NCBI GenBank assembly: GCA_029747585.1
Contig: JAPEVF010000091.1
Coordinates: 1 to 64,000 of the forward strand
Source of the DNA: Pleurotus djamor
Lineage: Eukaryota > Basidiomycota > Agaricomycetes > Agaricales > Pleurotaceae
Direction: 5' to 3'
Length of the DNA: 64,000 nucleotides
Shown: in pieces, positions 37,587-49,059 of the stretch
Layout: every line of letters begins with the position of its first letter
Numbering within the stretch: the first letter of the stretch is position 1
Translations under genes and position numbers: made by a program
Notes under the pieces: generated by a model
What the model saw: the letters and a program-made list of their open reading frames with translations, nothing else
Told to the model about the DNA's origin: nothing
Databases searched by the model: none

Positions 37587-40348
37587 ATGACGGAGACGTC
37601 TGGAACATATAAGAGATATCAAGATGTAAGCATATTAAGAGGAAAGCATCCTATACATTGCCTGAGAAAAATCTGGCATTAAGGTCCAACAATTCCTCGA
37701 CGTAGAGGCTTATGTAGACCTCTCGGACGAAGATGAGGACATGAATGATGCGGAGAACGGTGCGTCAAAATGCCTTTGTAATACCTCATAGTCACTGGAG
37801 AAACTCAACATGACCTTCCTTTTGGTTGAATAGACTTTCTGGAAGATGACGACCACAACGATGTCCCTCGTCCTCATCCTCCATCTGCAACGTCCCTCGA
37901 TGCCGATGCCGAGCACGCAGCCAATGAGGCGGCCGCTACCGCGATTAGGTTGCGACACCACCATATGATACCAAGAGCCGCAGAAAGTACCTTTGTCGAC
38001 GAGGAGGCTAGTGATACTGGCTTGGAGGAGTCTCTTCGCCTGATGCCTTCAATATCCGATCCGGACCTGTGGCAGGTCGATGTCCAGGTAGGCCTTCATT
38101 CCCAGTTTCTATCATCTAATGCTCACAAGGTTGACATAGGAGGGAAAGGAAGTGGAGACTGTGGGCCTCATCTTCTCACAGGCCTTAGAGAGAGACATTC
38201 CGATACAGAGCGCCTTTCAAAGAGACCACATACCTGGAGTGGTGTACATCGAAGGCCCATACGGCGAATGCGTGCGAGCCATTGAAAATCTCAGCACCAT
38301 TCGTTTACGCCGACGGCAAATGAAGAGTCTTATCCAGATCGTGGATGTGGCTCACAGATCCGGTCTTCTCCACTCTGCTCAAGGACCGTGCGTTCACCCG
38401 TACTCGCTGGTTCGAATCCGTAACCGAAGCATCAATCGAAACGATATTGGTTATGTCAACGCTGTAGACGGCGCTATGGCCGAGGTCTATTCAACATATC
38501 GTACGAAGAAAGCACCTCTGCGTCCCGGTCTGGCAATGCGAGACGTCCCAGCGGATGAAGACTTCGTTCATGGCGCCGCACAGCCCAGGACGTTGCGTCG
38601 TCGTTTCATTGAAGGGCTTCGTATCCAAAGAATCCCAGTCCATCTGCTACAGACCACTTTTATCAATCCTACAGCCACGGAACTCGACTTGCTCTCAAAA
38701 TCGCCATTGTTCGACCCCAAGTTGCTGGTTGAAGGGGATGGATGCGCGCAGGCTGATACCTGGGAGCAATCGCGACGATTTACTCATGCCATCATCCAAT
38801 CGCGAAAGTCGCTCAATGTCTTGAACGTTGGCGACAAGGTGGTGGTGACATCTGGAGTTTTTGCTGGGTCCCGTGGTACCATCAATGAAACGGCCTTGGG
38901 CCTCTTCGTTCTGGAAATTAACCTTGGAGTGCAACTTCCTTCATTGGAAGTTCCTTTACGCGACCTCACGTCCTCCACCCAGCCGACGCCAGGCACACAC
39001 GTCTACGTCCGTGTAGGACCATACAAAGGGCTCAACGGCTTGGTCGAGTCTGTCATTGACGATGACCATGTTGTCTTTCAACCTTTCGCGGAACGTACTC
39101 AACTATGCGAGGTTCCCTCACGCAGTGTTACGAGGGACTTTCAACTGGGCGACCATATCAATGTGGTCCTTGGAACCCACGCTGGAACGCAAGGATTTGT
39201 GGTGAAGAATGACTTGTGGCAGGTTGACCTCTTCGTCAAGGAGTCAATGAGCATGGTATTGTCCTGTGACATAAATATTAGTGATGGGAGAATCTGACAG
39301 CAACACATTTATTATAGATCACAGTGGCCACTGACTCGGCAGTGCCTGCTTCTCCAGAAGTCCCACTCGGGGACGGCACTTCTCAGCCCACGCCAAGGCA
39401 ATACTCTGGACCAGAACGCTTCAAACATCTCGAGGTATGCATTGTGGGTCAAAGTCACTGGAAAGGAAGGATAGGGACTGTAGTCGGGCACTCATACGCT
39501 TCGGAATGTTCGACCAAAAGACATGACAAAGATATCCGCTTCCAAGTTCGGATTGGAAATAATCTCTCTCATTATACTTCCACGTTCAGACCATCAGAGC
39601 TTCAAGAGCTTCGGTAAGTTCTTATATCATAAAACAAACGTTCTCACCTACAGAAACGGTATATAGAACTCGGTTACCCCTGCTATTAGCAGCATTGCTA
39701 CCCCGCAGTATCATCGATCCTCCCAAGTTCGCTCCCGGTACAAAGCGTGCCAGAACTCCGGACGGAGCAGAAGAGTTAGATGTGGACGATTATGTATGGC
39801 GTCCCGGTCGGGATGAGCTGTCCACCCATACAACATGTAAGTAATGTACTAGTGTCAGCGAATCCGCGATAATAACCCCGCTGCTAGCACACTGGCTACT
39901 CAAAGTCCCCATTGATTCCAAAGTCAAGGTAGTCATACAGGGCACCACAGAGGCTGATATCAATGGAGTCCATCGTGAGGCTTATCGCGGAGGAAGATAC
40001 GAAGACATGCATGGCACCGTCGTCATCACGTCTCCTTTGAAAGATGATCGAAGCTCTGTCAACGTTCGCGTGCGTGATGACACGAATCGACTCTTCAAGA
40101 TATTGTACTTGCATCCCCTTCAGGATGTGTCTCTGTTCGTGGTTGCTGCTCGTGTCGTTGTTATCGGTCCTGACCTATCGGGCGACAGTTGCCATGAAGG
40201 CAAATACGGCATTATCAGCGCATGCGCATATCCGCTACCAGCGGGCCAACGATTGCTTTTCATTGAGCCAGCTCAATGGGCATATTTCGACATTCGGTCG
40301 CTGTGCTTTTCTGGGGACATGGTCGAATGGCAAGGCAGATATCATTGA
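37587..40348 (+). CDS. Spt5-like NGN/KOW protein (divergent paralogue)
   Basis: Seven exons (37587-37625, 37684-37759, 37834-38087, 38140-39255, 39318-39613, 39667-39836, 39888-40348) keep phase and encode 803 residues. An acidic N-terminus (VDLSDEDEDMNDAEN) precedes an NGN-like domain: LWQVDVQEGKEVETVGLIFS to HIPGVVYIEGPYGECVRAIE. KOW-type segments follow, for example VGDKVVVTSGVFAGSRGTIN, THVYVRVGPYKGLNGLVES and LGDHINVVLGTHAGTQGFVV, with another near VVIGPDLSGDSCHEGKYGII. Spt5 clamps elongating RNA polymerase II. This copy is shorter and more diverged than housekeeping Spt5 and lacks an obvious C-terminal repeat, so I call it a paralogue, perhaps steering transcription of the element (inference). 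Confidence 0.75.
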
Positions 40349-40740
40349 TTGAATGATCTACGGGTACTTAGATACACCACGCGTATGACTGCCTTATTTC
40401 GTCACTTGCCATCACTTTGTATTTTTGAAGTCAAGTCTTGTCGTCGGAGGCGGAGTTTTTGATGTAGCTTGGACCCAGTAACCGCTTGTTACAGAGGAGC
40501 TGATGAACCAAAATCGAAACAAATTGTACGTTTGGTCAAAATTACAAGTGAACAATTTTTTGATATGATGCTGCAGGGCGATGTCCATACACGAAACGAA
40601 GAGAGGCATCGCAAACGGCCCGATTTCTCCGCCATCCATACCAGGAAGTAGATAAGCCTTGATGATTATCGCGTCCGACTAATCCCGATCTGCGTCGGCA
40701 AATCAAAAAAACGGTTCCCTCTCACATTATCCTATCCATC
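40349..40740. other. Intergenic stretch within the cluster
   Basis: About 390 nt between the Spt5-like and integrase genes; only 60-75-codon ORFs without support. Confidence 0.35.
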
Positions 40741-42548
40741 ATGGACACGGCGCAAGAACGACTGTATCGATTCCGCTCTGCCTATGTGGTTCTCAATCAT
40801 GACGTCGATGTGGCGTTGAGAACCCAGATTGGTGACCAGACAAGATTGCAACTGCAAATCCGACATGTATGGAACTTTCTCTCTGCAGCAGAGCAGGTGA
40901 GAGCATTTGTCGTCATCATCTTAACAAAAACATTAACCCGTTTCATATATAGCACGTCGACGTTTTCCCGGCAGCTGAGCTGGTAACACTGAGGAACAAC
41001 CTCTCCGAGATGGTCGGTGATCTTCAGGAGGCATGCGACGCCTCTGCCGACCCTGCGCCAGAAGGCCATTTCTCTGTGGTGACGCGTGAACGAACGGGAG
41101 GACGAGCGAAAATTGCTATCGACGAGACTTTCCTGGCCAACGCCCTGATGCATAGAGGACCTACAGCAATTGGGAGGTTACTCGGCGTTAGTTCGCGTAC
41201 GGTTCGTCGACGCGCGCTAGAACTCGGTCTGATGCAACCCGGAGTCCCTGTTTGTAGCGAGGAGATTGGTGAGGACGGAGAAGCGACGCGGATTTGGACA
41301 TCAATGACTCCGCCCATGTCGACCCTCACAGATCCTCAGTTGGAGAGCGAGGTGGCGAATATCCTTGAACTGTTCCCTTCATTCGGACGCAGAATGATTC
41401 AGGGTACTCTGAATTCCAGAGGTCACCGTGTTTCTATTCAGCGCATACGCGATGCCTACCGAAATATATGGGGACCTCCTGGACCGTTCAACAACCACTT
41501 TATCGTTCGTAGGGAATATTCTGTGCCTGGGGTCAATTCACTATGGCATCATGATGGAAACCACGGTTCGTCTTACTCTCAACTCCTTCGCCGTGAAATA
41601 TCTAACAAACGATGTTGATAGATCTAATACGATGGAGATTTGTGTGCCATGCGTTCATTGATGGAAAGTCTCGCTTTGTGACTGGGGTACAGATCAGTGC
41701 GAACAATCGCAAGGACACGGTCCTCCAAGTCTTCCTCAATGCTATTGGCCAGCACGGCTGCCCAAGTCGGGTTCGCGGAGATCATGGTGTGGAGAATGGA
41801 GATGTAGCAGAGTGGATGGAAAGCCACAGAGGACGTGGCCGTGGGTCTTACATCTATGGAAGGTAAGTCATCATTCATGACTCTGTCTCTTCTCTCGCTT
41901 GCTCGGATGCTCATTGTGATCCATAGAAGCGTACACAACTGTCGTATTGAACGCCTTTGGCTCGACTTTGTACACGGCATCGTAACAAAGTGGAAACCTT
42001 TCTTCGAAGATCTTGAGGTGCACCATGGCCTACAACACGACAACTTCGCACACATATGGCTACTTCACCATCTTTTCCTGCAAGTCCTACACAGCGAGAC
42101 TCAGCAATGGGCGAATGCTTGGAACATGCACAAGGTCGCCCTTCCTGGTCGTAAGGCAGGACACCGATGTCCCAGGGAGATGTTCCTCTTCGGACTGCAT
42201 CAGTACGGCGTCCGGGGTGCAGACTACCTGATGGCGATGGAGCAGGAAGAACAGGTGGTAGACTATGAGCATTACGGTGTTGAGTGGGATGAAGATCTGA
42301 TGAGGAACTCGGAGCGTCGCAACGAAGAGGAATGGGACGATCAACACCCTTTTTCCAACACCCGTCCGGCGGTGTTCACGGAGGTGATTTGTGACGAGCC
42401 CGACTGCCCCCTAACTCCAGAAGAGGTGATCGAGCTGAACACTCGTCTCATCGCTTCAGTGAATCTACGATCCTCAAACATGCAAGTTCGTGCCCAGGTG
42501 TGGAGTGAAGCCTTGAGAATCTGTCAGGAGATGGCGGCACGGCGATAA
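40741..42548 (+). CDS. DDE integrase-type transposase (rve core)
   Basis: Four exons (40741-40896, 40953-41565, 41622-41862, 41927-42548) join in phase to give 543 residues. A helix-turn-helix-like segment (AIGRLLGVSSRTVRRRALEL) precedes the catalytic core. Acidic residues are D253 (LWHHDGNHDLIRW), D310 (VRGDHGVENGDVAEWM) and E345 (SVHNCRIERLW), with 34 residues between the second Asp and the Glu, close to the DD35E spacing of IS3-like and LTR-element integrases. The HxDGNHxLIRW and SVHNxRIERLW signatures mark a eukaryotic DNA-transposon-type integrase family found in fungi and animals, possibly IS3EU-like (my recollection). The C-terminus is acidic and unassigned. All three catalytic positions are intact, so it may be active. 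Confidence 0.85.
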
Positions 42549-42635
42549 GGCATAGGAGGCCATGGACCGTAGTACCACATGTAACATTTGTCACACACCC
42601 ATTCTTTTCGTCATACCACCACCGGTATTTGGCCA

Positions 42636-44393
42636 ATGTCACGACCGCGCCCCCGCCGTACATTGCAACCGACGCAGAGATCTGTTGAATCAACAGACCC
42701 ATCCTACGCACGCGTAAGGGACAACATGCTCAACCGAAGGACTGCTGTCCCTTCTCTTGACGGGTCAGAAGACGAAGACGAGGTTCGTAGATGCGCTTTT
42801 CCCCCATCTTCATAGATTCCCATCCGTGTGCAGATTGAGTCCGTGGCTATGAACTCATCCGAGGATCACGACACCTTGGATACCGATTACACACCTTCCG
42901 ATACTGCAAATACATCTTCGCAAGCCACTGTCAGCCAAGCTCCAGCTCAGGAGGGATTGTTTCTTCGTAAGTTTTCTCTTCCCCACATCTTAGAAATGTT
43001 CAGAAGGTCAATTGACTCTACCAATTCCAAAGCTGAGGAGACGAACAACGAACCCGCTGGCCCCATTGATGGCGAGCTTAGACTCCTTATCAATGTGGAC
43101 TACAACGCAGCTGCCTGGGAAGGACACTTGAACAAGATATGCTCTCAAATGCGAGTCTCAGACGCAGCGGTGGCTCAGCCAGTGCAGAGTGCAGGAGCGT
43201 CATCCGCTACTCCAGTCGAGGATTCCTCAGATTGGGGTAATCTGGAACCCGCGTTGGTGTGTTTGGTGGAGTGGAAGGAAGGGGCACTTCGGCGAAAGAC
43301 CTTCTTCGAAATCAAGCTTGTATGGTACGCGCGGCCTACAACGAGGGACCTCCTGACGAGGATGATGAGCACGACGAACCACAACGCAGTCACCTCCCTG
43401 GACGGTGGCGTTCATCTGGCTACAGCAAGCGCCGTCGAAGATAACCTCGAGACGAAACCGATCTGCTTCCGATACCTGGGCACTATGGAGCAGTGCCTAT
43501 CATCATCATCCCCCTGCAACCAAGTCATCACTGACTTGGGTATGGATGAGAGGCTGGATGTATTGATGGCTGGGCAATTCACCAACACTGCTGATGTGTA
43601 TGTGCTCTATGCGTACGATGACGTGAGCCTAATGCAGTCGAGGTATAATTCATAGCTGATTCGATCCTAGGTGCCTTTTTACTTCCCAACCCGTCATTAT
43701 CAAAGTGGATCTCTGGAGGCTGCTGCACATTCCCCAGATTCGCTGTTCTCTGAGGCCGATGGACAAGGATCGACACCACCTGCCGCACCCGTTGGGATAA
43801 TGCCGGCTTCAACTCCACCGTCGGCTGTAACGGACAGCATTCAAGGCTCGACACCACCTACCGTACCAGTTGGGTTATTGTCCGCTTCAATTCCAACATC
43901 GACTCTAAGGGACAGCATTCGGGCTGCATTCTCTAACGAAACCGCCGAGGCGCTTCGCATCATGCAGTACAGTCTCGCATTCCAGCAAGTACGCATCATG
44001 GTGCTGGTCAAGAAAGTGGCTATCGCGGTGGGTGTGCGCTGGGGCCATTTAGTTGCAGAGGGGTCGTTCCGCTGGAGGAACCATACAGGTAATCTGTATG
44101 ACATTTATTGTGCTCTTTGCACTGGCAGACAGGTATCCCAGAATACCTTCAAGAACTACCGGACCCTCCACAAGAAGTTGGCGTCGCTTTTGCAAAAAGC
44201 AGAACCGTTGTACCGAAACCAAGCGTTGGACCGCTTGTCCAACGTGGCATACAAAACGTTGTACGTCATGTTCCAGGATGACTTGCCCGGCGTTGTCATG
44301 AGCGCGGAGGAGGCAGCTGCGACGAACTTTACGATTGAACAAATTCGAGCCCACATGGTCCCTCTTCAAGCAGCGGTGCCAAATCCAACGTAG
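42636..44393 (+). CDS. Unknown protein of the cluster
   Basis: Three exons (42636-42782, 42834-43622, 43671-44393) join in phase and encode 552 residues, start MSRPRPRRTLQPTQRSVEST. A basic then acidic disordered N-terminus leads to a globular region (LRLLINVDYNAAAWEGHLNK, PALVCLVEWKEGALRRKTFF, ICFRYLGTMEQCLSSS). A linker holds two 26-residue copies beginning GSTPPAAPVGIMPAS and GSTPPTVPVGLLSAS. The C-terminal part is helical (NHTGNLYDIYCALCTGRQVS, TFKNYRTLHKKLASLLQKAE). No family was recognised. It sits 87 nt after the integrase in the same direction, so it may be an accessory factor. A 27-nt intron-like stretch near 42967 is in frame and probably coding. Confidence 0.65.
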
Positions 44394-44708
44394 AGTTTGC
44401 AAAGGACTTGTATCTTGTCTGGGTCATGGTCCGCAGACGATTGTTGTATATATGTACCATGGACTTCGTATTTCAGTCTTTGTAGTCCAGCTTATCCGCG
44501 AGAACACTTCTTATTCACCAGTGTCGAAGGTTGAATGGGGGAAGAAGTATATATAGCACTTTGTATTGAGAACGAAGGCGACAAGGATTGAGCAAAAGAG
44601 AATCAGGAAGGTATATTCGAACAAGCTATGTTGAAAGCCTGAACGTGTGTCTATGGTACGTGTTGAACATGTTTCAAAATGGAGTACATCTGGCTAACTG
44701 ATGTGATG
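44394..44708. other. Convergent intergenic region
   Basis: About 315 nt between the 3' ends of the unknown gene and the HECT-like gene; no exon seen. Confidence 0.4.
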
Positions 44709-47700
44709 TCAGACGTTCATAAATTCGCCATTGAAAGAATTGGCAGCGCCATCCAAAGCCATAAAAAACCAACGGTCAAACTCTGTCACTAGGCCGTCGT
44801 CCAGCTGGCACCTCTCCGCAAACATTCCAGCGTTTTCGGACGAGACGGGCAGGTCCATGTCATACGTGCAGGTGTGAATGTGTATGTGTTGCAGAACTTG
44901 GGATGACATGAGACGGATCTATATTTTGGACGGTGAGTCAGGATTGATGGCAATACAAAAGTAAATGTAGCTGACCTTGATTGGACCTGTAGGCAGGATG
45001 TCGGAGTTGGCAAGGGCCATTAAGAAGTGCTTGACGCGAAAGAGACCAGCATCTTCGGTGCCTTGACCGGGCTCATCGTCCGGACGACCGCATCCTAATA
45101 GGTATCGCTTGATGCGATATTGCATACCAACACACATATCGTAGAGAAGAGTGTTGGACTTGGATATGGTGGTGTGGTATTCAATACGATCAACCACCTC
45201 TTGGGGGGACTGCGGAGGGCCAGCCGACAAAGCCAGGACAAACGACAACGCCCTCTTGTGCGGTTGATATTTCTACCGCGCAAAAGATGTGAAAAGACAC
45301 ACAAATCAAGACGGACGACTAAATACCTTAAATATTGAGTCTTCCCCTGGTAACGACAAGTGGAATCCTTTGACAAAGGCAGCGACTCCTTCGTCCTGAT
45401 CAGGATGTGTAATACCAATCATAATGTTCCAAAGAATGCCTCTCGTATAGACACGATGCTCTTCTTCGGTTCGCGGCCGCAAGAGCTGGGTTGACTAGTG
45501 AAAGGTGGTGAAAGGTAAGATTCTAGACGTTCAATGATGGACTTTAGTTGACATACTGGTAATTGGATATGCCTCGCTGCATTGACAATGCCATTTCGAA
45601 GGGTAAGATCATCGGGAAGCACTTGGTAATATGCAAAATCAAGCCACGGCTTCGCCTCGGCTGCAGCGTGTGGGTCGACGTACGCGAGATGCTCGTATGT
45701 GACCTCATCGATGACCAAGACAGATTGGGTAATGGCGTACAAGATGAGCCAGGGAGTGATGGGGTAGGGATTCTGCAAGAGGGATTGGATGTAAATGGCC
45801 GAAACACAACCAGAGGTAAAGTACAGTTGGCGCTTGAGTTCTTTTGCTGGACCTAACAGCAATTCATCATTGCTAGTCGACTGTATGGTATAAAGATTGC
45901 TCTCCCCAAGGAGCCCGAATGACGTGCTGAAGACTGGATGCGATTGGTCCGTGATCATGCCCATGGCATGGGTGAGCACGGCTCGAAATGTCCCAATACC
46001 GTGTGAATCGTTATCGCCACCTTCAGTGGATCTGCGCAACAATGACGGGAGTTTCGGATCAGGCAGACCAAAGAATTTACGAGCAAGAGAGCTTACATGT
46101 GAACAGAGGGAATTCCCATCCAGACGTATGGTTCGAAGGCTGAAAGTGTGACATTGGTGTGGGGCTGTGGAAAGCGAGCTGGACCTCCGCGGTCTTCTTC
46201 GGGCAGGAAGCCTAGGATATGTTCAAGAAATGCTGTGGCCATATCTTTGATATTGGTGCCACGCAGCGTGGCCGTTGGAGACTGTCGGGCCAATAACGCG
46301 CTGATAATGGCAAGGTGCCAATCGAGTACGGCATTGCGATGCATCATGTCAGATGGGGCTATACGAGGGGGGATGTATGTGGAAGGGATAATGCGACGAG
46401 GAGCTGCAAAAACGGGGACATCGGGCGTAGGCGCCGGTGCTGGTGCGTCGATGCGGCGTCGATTGCTAGGAGGTAGAGATGATTCCTGGTGGGTGGTTAG
46501 AAAAGGATACGGGTACCTAAGCCCCAAGAGACGTACAGAGTCAGATCGTAGACGACGACCAGTATCTTGGGGAGGGGTGGAAGAGGAGCTGGCAGAAGCT
46601 CCACGTGCAGTATTGCAAGAGAATACTTGACATGGATCGTCATTTGGACAATCGGATTCAGATAAAAGGCCAGCTTCAATCCAGGCCCTCAAACCATCGC
46701 ATTGATGACCCGGACGCAGACGTATAGTGTTGTCATCCTTTGGAGCTACAGGCAAGGATGAGAACTTGCCTGGGATAGAGAGCGGGAACAAAAGAACAAC
46801 TCACCTACGAAAAGGATCAGCCTGTCATCTAAGGTGTTTTTCACAGTGGGCTTGTTGGCTTTCTTGATCCCCAGGACGTCAGTGAGGAGAGTCTTGACGC
46901 TGAATTCGTAATGGGGAATGTTGTATACTTTGTATGCGCGAGCACCGTTGACGCCGGAGGGGTTACCAGGTTTAAGGAGCTTCAATTTCATGGCACCAAC
47001 ATCTTCGGGGGGGACGACTTCGGTGAAGCCGTCCTTGACATAGACTCCTTTCTGGGCCAACTTTTCTTCGATTTCGGTTTCGAACTGCTGCCATACCACG
47101 CCGGTGGAAGGCAGGGTGATCTTCTCGAGGTAAAGGGACCTTCGTTTCAAGACCGGCAGAAGCGACGTTAGCTGATCGTCCGAGATTTTGTATAGCTGTA
47201 TCTTCTTCATCGCTGCTGGCAATTTGACGTCTTGGTACTGTGAATTGGGATGAGACTCAACTGGTACGCAGTGAGTGAGATGAATTGCTCACCTTGAACG
47301 GTAACACGGCAACACTAAAATCCCGGGTAGGAGCTTCATCGCCGTCGTCACCAAAGCCTCCTCCAGTTCGGCGTCCACCAATAGACTGTCCTTGGGAGCG
47401 GGATTGAGAGGTCCTGACGTTTTGCCTTGCTATGCTGTTGTTCCGAGCTTCGTTGGCAGAGATTGCTATGCTGGAGGCAGACGATGCCCGCTGATAAGGC
47501 CCAATGGGAGCGGGAACACCAGCAGGAGCAGGAGGGAGAGGCAGAGTCACGTTGGAGATATTGGGTAAGACATTGGGTATCATGGATGGGCCCGAGTCGA
47601 GAGGCAAATTGGGTGGAGCCACAGCGTTAGATGTGGCTGAGGCCGCCGCCGAAAAGGAGTTGGCGGGTGGCAATCTAGACAGGAGGAGGTGAGCATACAG

Positions 47701-48140
47701 TACCATGATTCGTCTCTCAAGTTGCTCACCTTTCATGGGCGCTCTGGGGATTGCCACATTGACAAATAGTGCTCGCTGTCCAGACTGGCAGATGCTAGAA
47801 GAGATAGCATCAGAGATGTACAAAAAAGCGAGCTCAGGAGGGAGTCTTACGGAATAGAAACGAGCACAGGTGCGGTCAGGCATGGGTCCCCTGGCATCAC
47901 GACCGCGAATATGATCTATGGAGAAGTCATGTTGGACAAAGTTGTGCTCGCAGTCACGACAGATGTCTTCCATGTGCGATGGTGTCTAATGGACAACGTC
48001 AAATGGTGGGAGCGTGCAATGGATGGAAATGTACTAACCTTGACGACACGCGTACCGCGTTGATCAGACCAACCGAGACAATCGCAGTTCAGGCATCCAG
48101 CATCCCGAGGGGGAAGGCTGGCGAACGTCTGAGAGCTCAT
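44709..48140 (-). CDS. HECT-like E3 ubiquitin ligase with Cys-rich N-terminus
   Basis: Eleven exons from ATG at 48140 to TGA at 44709 join in phase (951 residues). The N-terminus is rich in paired Cys/His (AGCLNCDCLGW, ICRDCEHNF, TICQCGNPQSAHE), a likely zinc module. A Pro/Ser-rich linker, a domain starting YQDVKLPAAMKKIQLYKISD and a second Ser/Pro linker follow. The last third resembles the HECT fold: FRAVLTHAMGMITD, GILWNIMIGITHPDQDEGVA, and finally SSQVLQHIHIHTCTYDMDLP, matching the HTCxxxxDLP motif with the catalytic Cys at 899. HECT ligases carry ubiquitin on this Cys before transfer. Overall similarity is low, so activity needs testing. Introns are about 50-60 nt. Confidence 0.65.
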
Positions 48141-49059
48141 TGTGGGACAGAGGAGACGTGCAAAGTCGAAGGGGATCGTTCAAAGTGTCCGAAGGGACAC
48201 TCATACAAAGCATATGAAAGGGAGTGTTGGAAATTGCAAGGGACATATGTCTTGGCTTGTCCGCCCTCACCCATATGCACAGAATTTCATACTTGTGCGG
48301 TTGTTGATTGGAATTTGACGATATTTTCATTTTCATTCCTCTTCATAGCTTTTCATAGCCATTCATACGATTTCATAGGCAGAGCACAATGATTCATAAG
48401 GATTCACTATGATTCACAATGATTCACTCTTATTCACTCTGATCCACTATGATTTGCTATGAAAATACATCGTTCGCATACTTTTGTCCGATAAAGACCG
48501 TCATAGTGGAGAGTCGTTTTAATTACATCCTTACCCATTGCCGCGCCATGTTCTTTGTAAGTAGTAACTTGTTCGGTGCGGCCTGATGCTCCAAACCGCC
48601 AACCGAAGCCGCATGTCGAGGTAAGAAAAACCGTTCCAGGTTGGTTGGTACAGGCCAGTTGGTGGCCTTGTGTCAAAACTTGGAATCTCGAGGTGACTGA
48701 TCTGCTAGTCCATTCGTCGGGTTGAGTTTTACGCATGGTAGGCTTGATCCTTTATCAGAGCTGAATCGTCATTATATACTCACCACGAGGCGAAGTCACA
48801 TCTTTAGGAGAACTATGAAATCGTTGGGCCAGGAAACATGCCTCCAGATAGGGAACGTCACAAGGGACAGAAATTACATGCATAGGGGTCTTCGCGTGAA
48901 CGTTCAAAGGGCGAAGGAAAGAAATTAGGCATATGTACAATTGAAGGAAGGCATGGAAGCGGTCAAAAGTTTACTTGGGGAAACGGCTCGGGAAAGGAAA
49001 AGAATGAAAGGTCTAAGCTGAAGGGTGGAAGATGATACCTTCCGAGTGTTCATCTAATG
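48141..49059. other. Gene-poor stretch right of the cluster
   Basis: Holds the HECT-gene promoter, the right decamer array and a minus-strand 100-codon ORF (48434-48736, MRKTQPDEWTSRSVTSRFQV) with a possible GTAAGG donor near 48535. The ORF could be an orphan first exon; there is no further support. Confidence 0.35.
48342..48470. repeat. Degenerate array with about 10-bp period (right copy)
   Basis: The first part repeats CATAGCTTTT-like units, the second GATTCACTAT/GATTCACAAT-like units, each at about 10-bp spacing, so the array is partly inverted on itself. It lies about 200 nt upstream of the HECT-like gene start and resembles the array at 25826-25985, in the same orientation. Confidence 0.6.

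Larger units (their letters stand above)
33886..48140. mobile_element. Candidate composite element: six-gene chromatin, transposase and ubiquitin cluster
   Basis: Five plus-strand genes (33886-35589, 35752-37198, 37587-40348, 40741-42548, 42636-44393) sit 85-400 nt apart, followed by one minus-strand gene (44709-48140). Predicted functions are an H3-mimic/PHD protein, a TET/JBP-like dioxygenase, an Spt5-like factor, a DDE integrase, an unknown protein and a HECT-like ligase. A transposase among chromatin-acting genes, flanked by repetitive DNA on the left, points to a large transposon. All six genes are open across many introns, which argues for recent activity or selection. Termini were not found, so element status is inference. 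Confidence 0.4.

Noticed and set aside
38405..38425. tRNA T-loop-like GGTTCGAATCC
   Set aside because: It lies inside the Spt5-like coding exon and no acceptor or D-arm can be paired around it.
42967..42993. Intron GTAAGT...TTAG in the unknown cluster gene
   Set aside because: Only 27 nt, below usable intron size, and divisible by three, so it was kept as coding.
46148..46630. 160-codon plus-strand ORF
   Set aside because: Antisense to exons 6 and 7 of the HECT-like gene, which are supported by consistent splicing.
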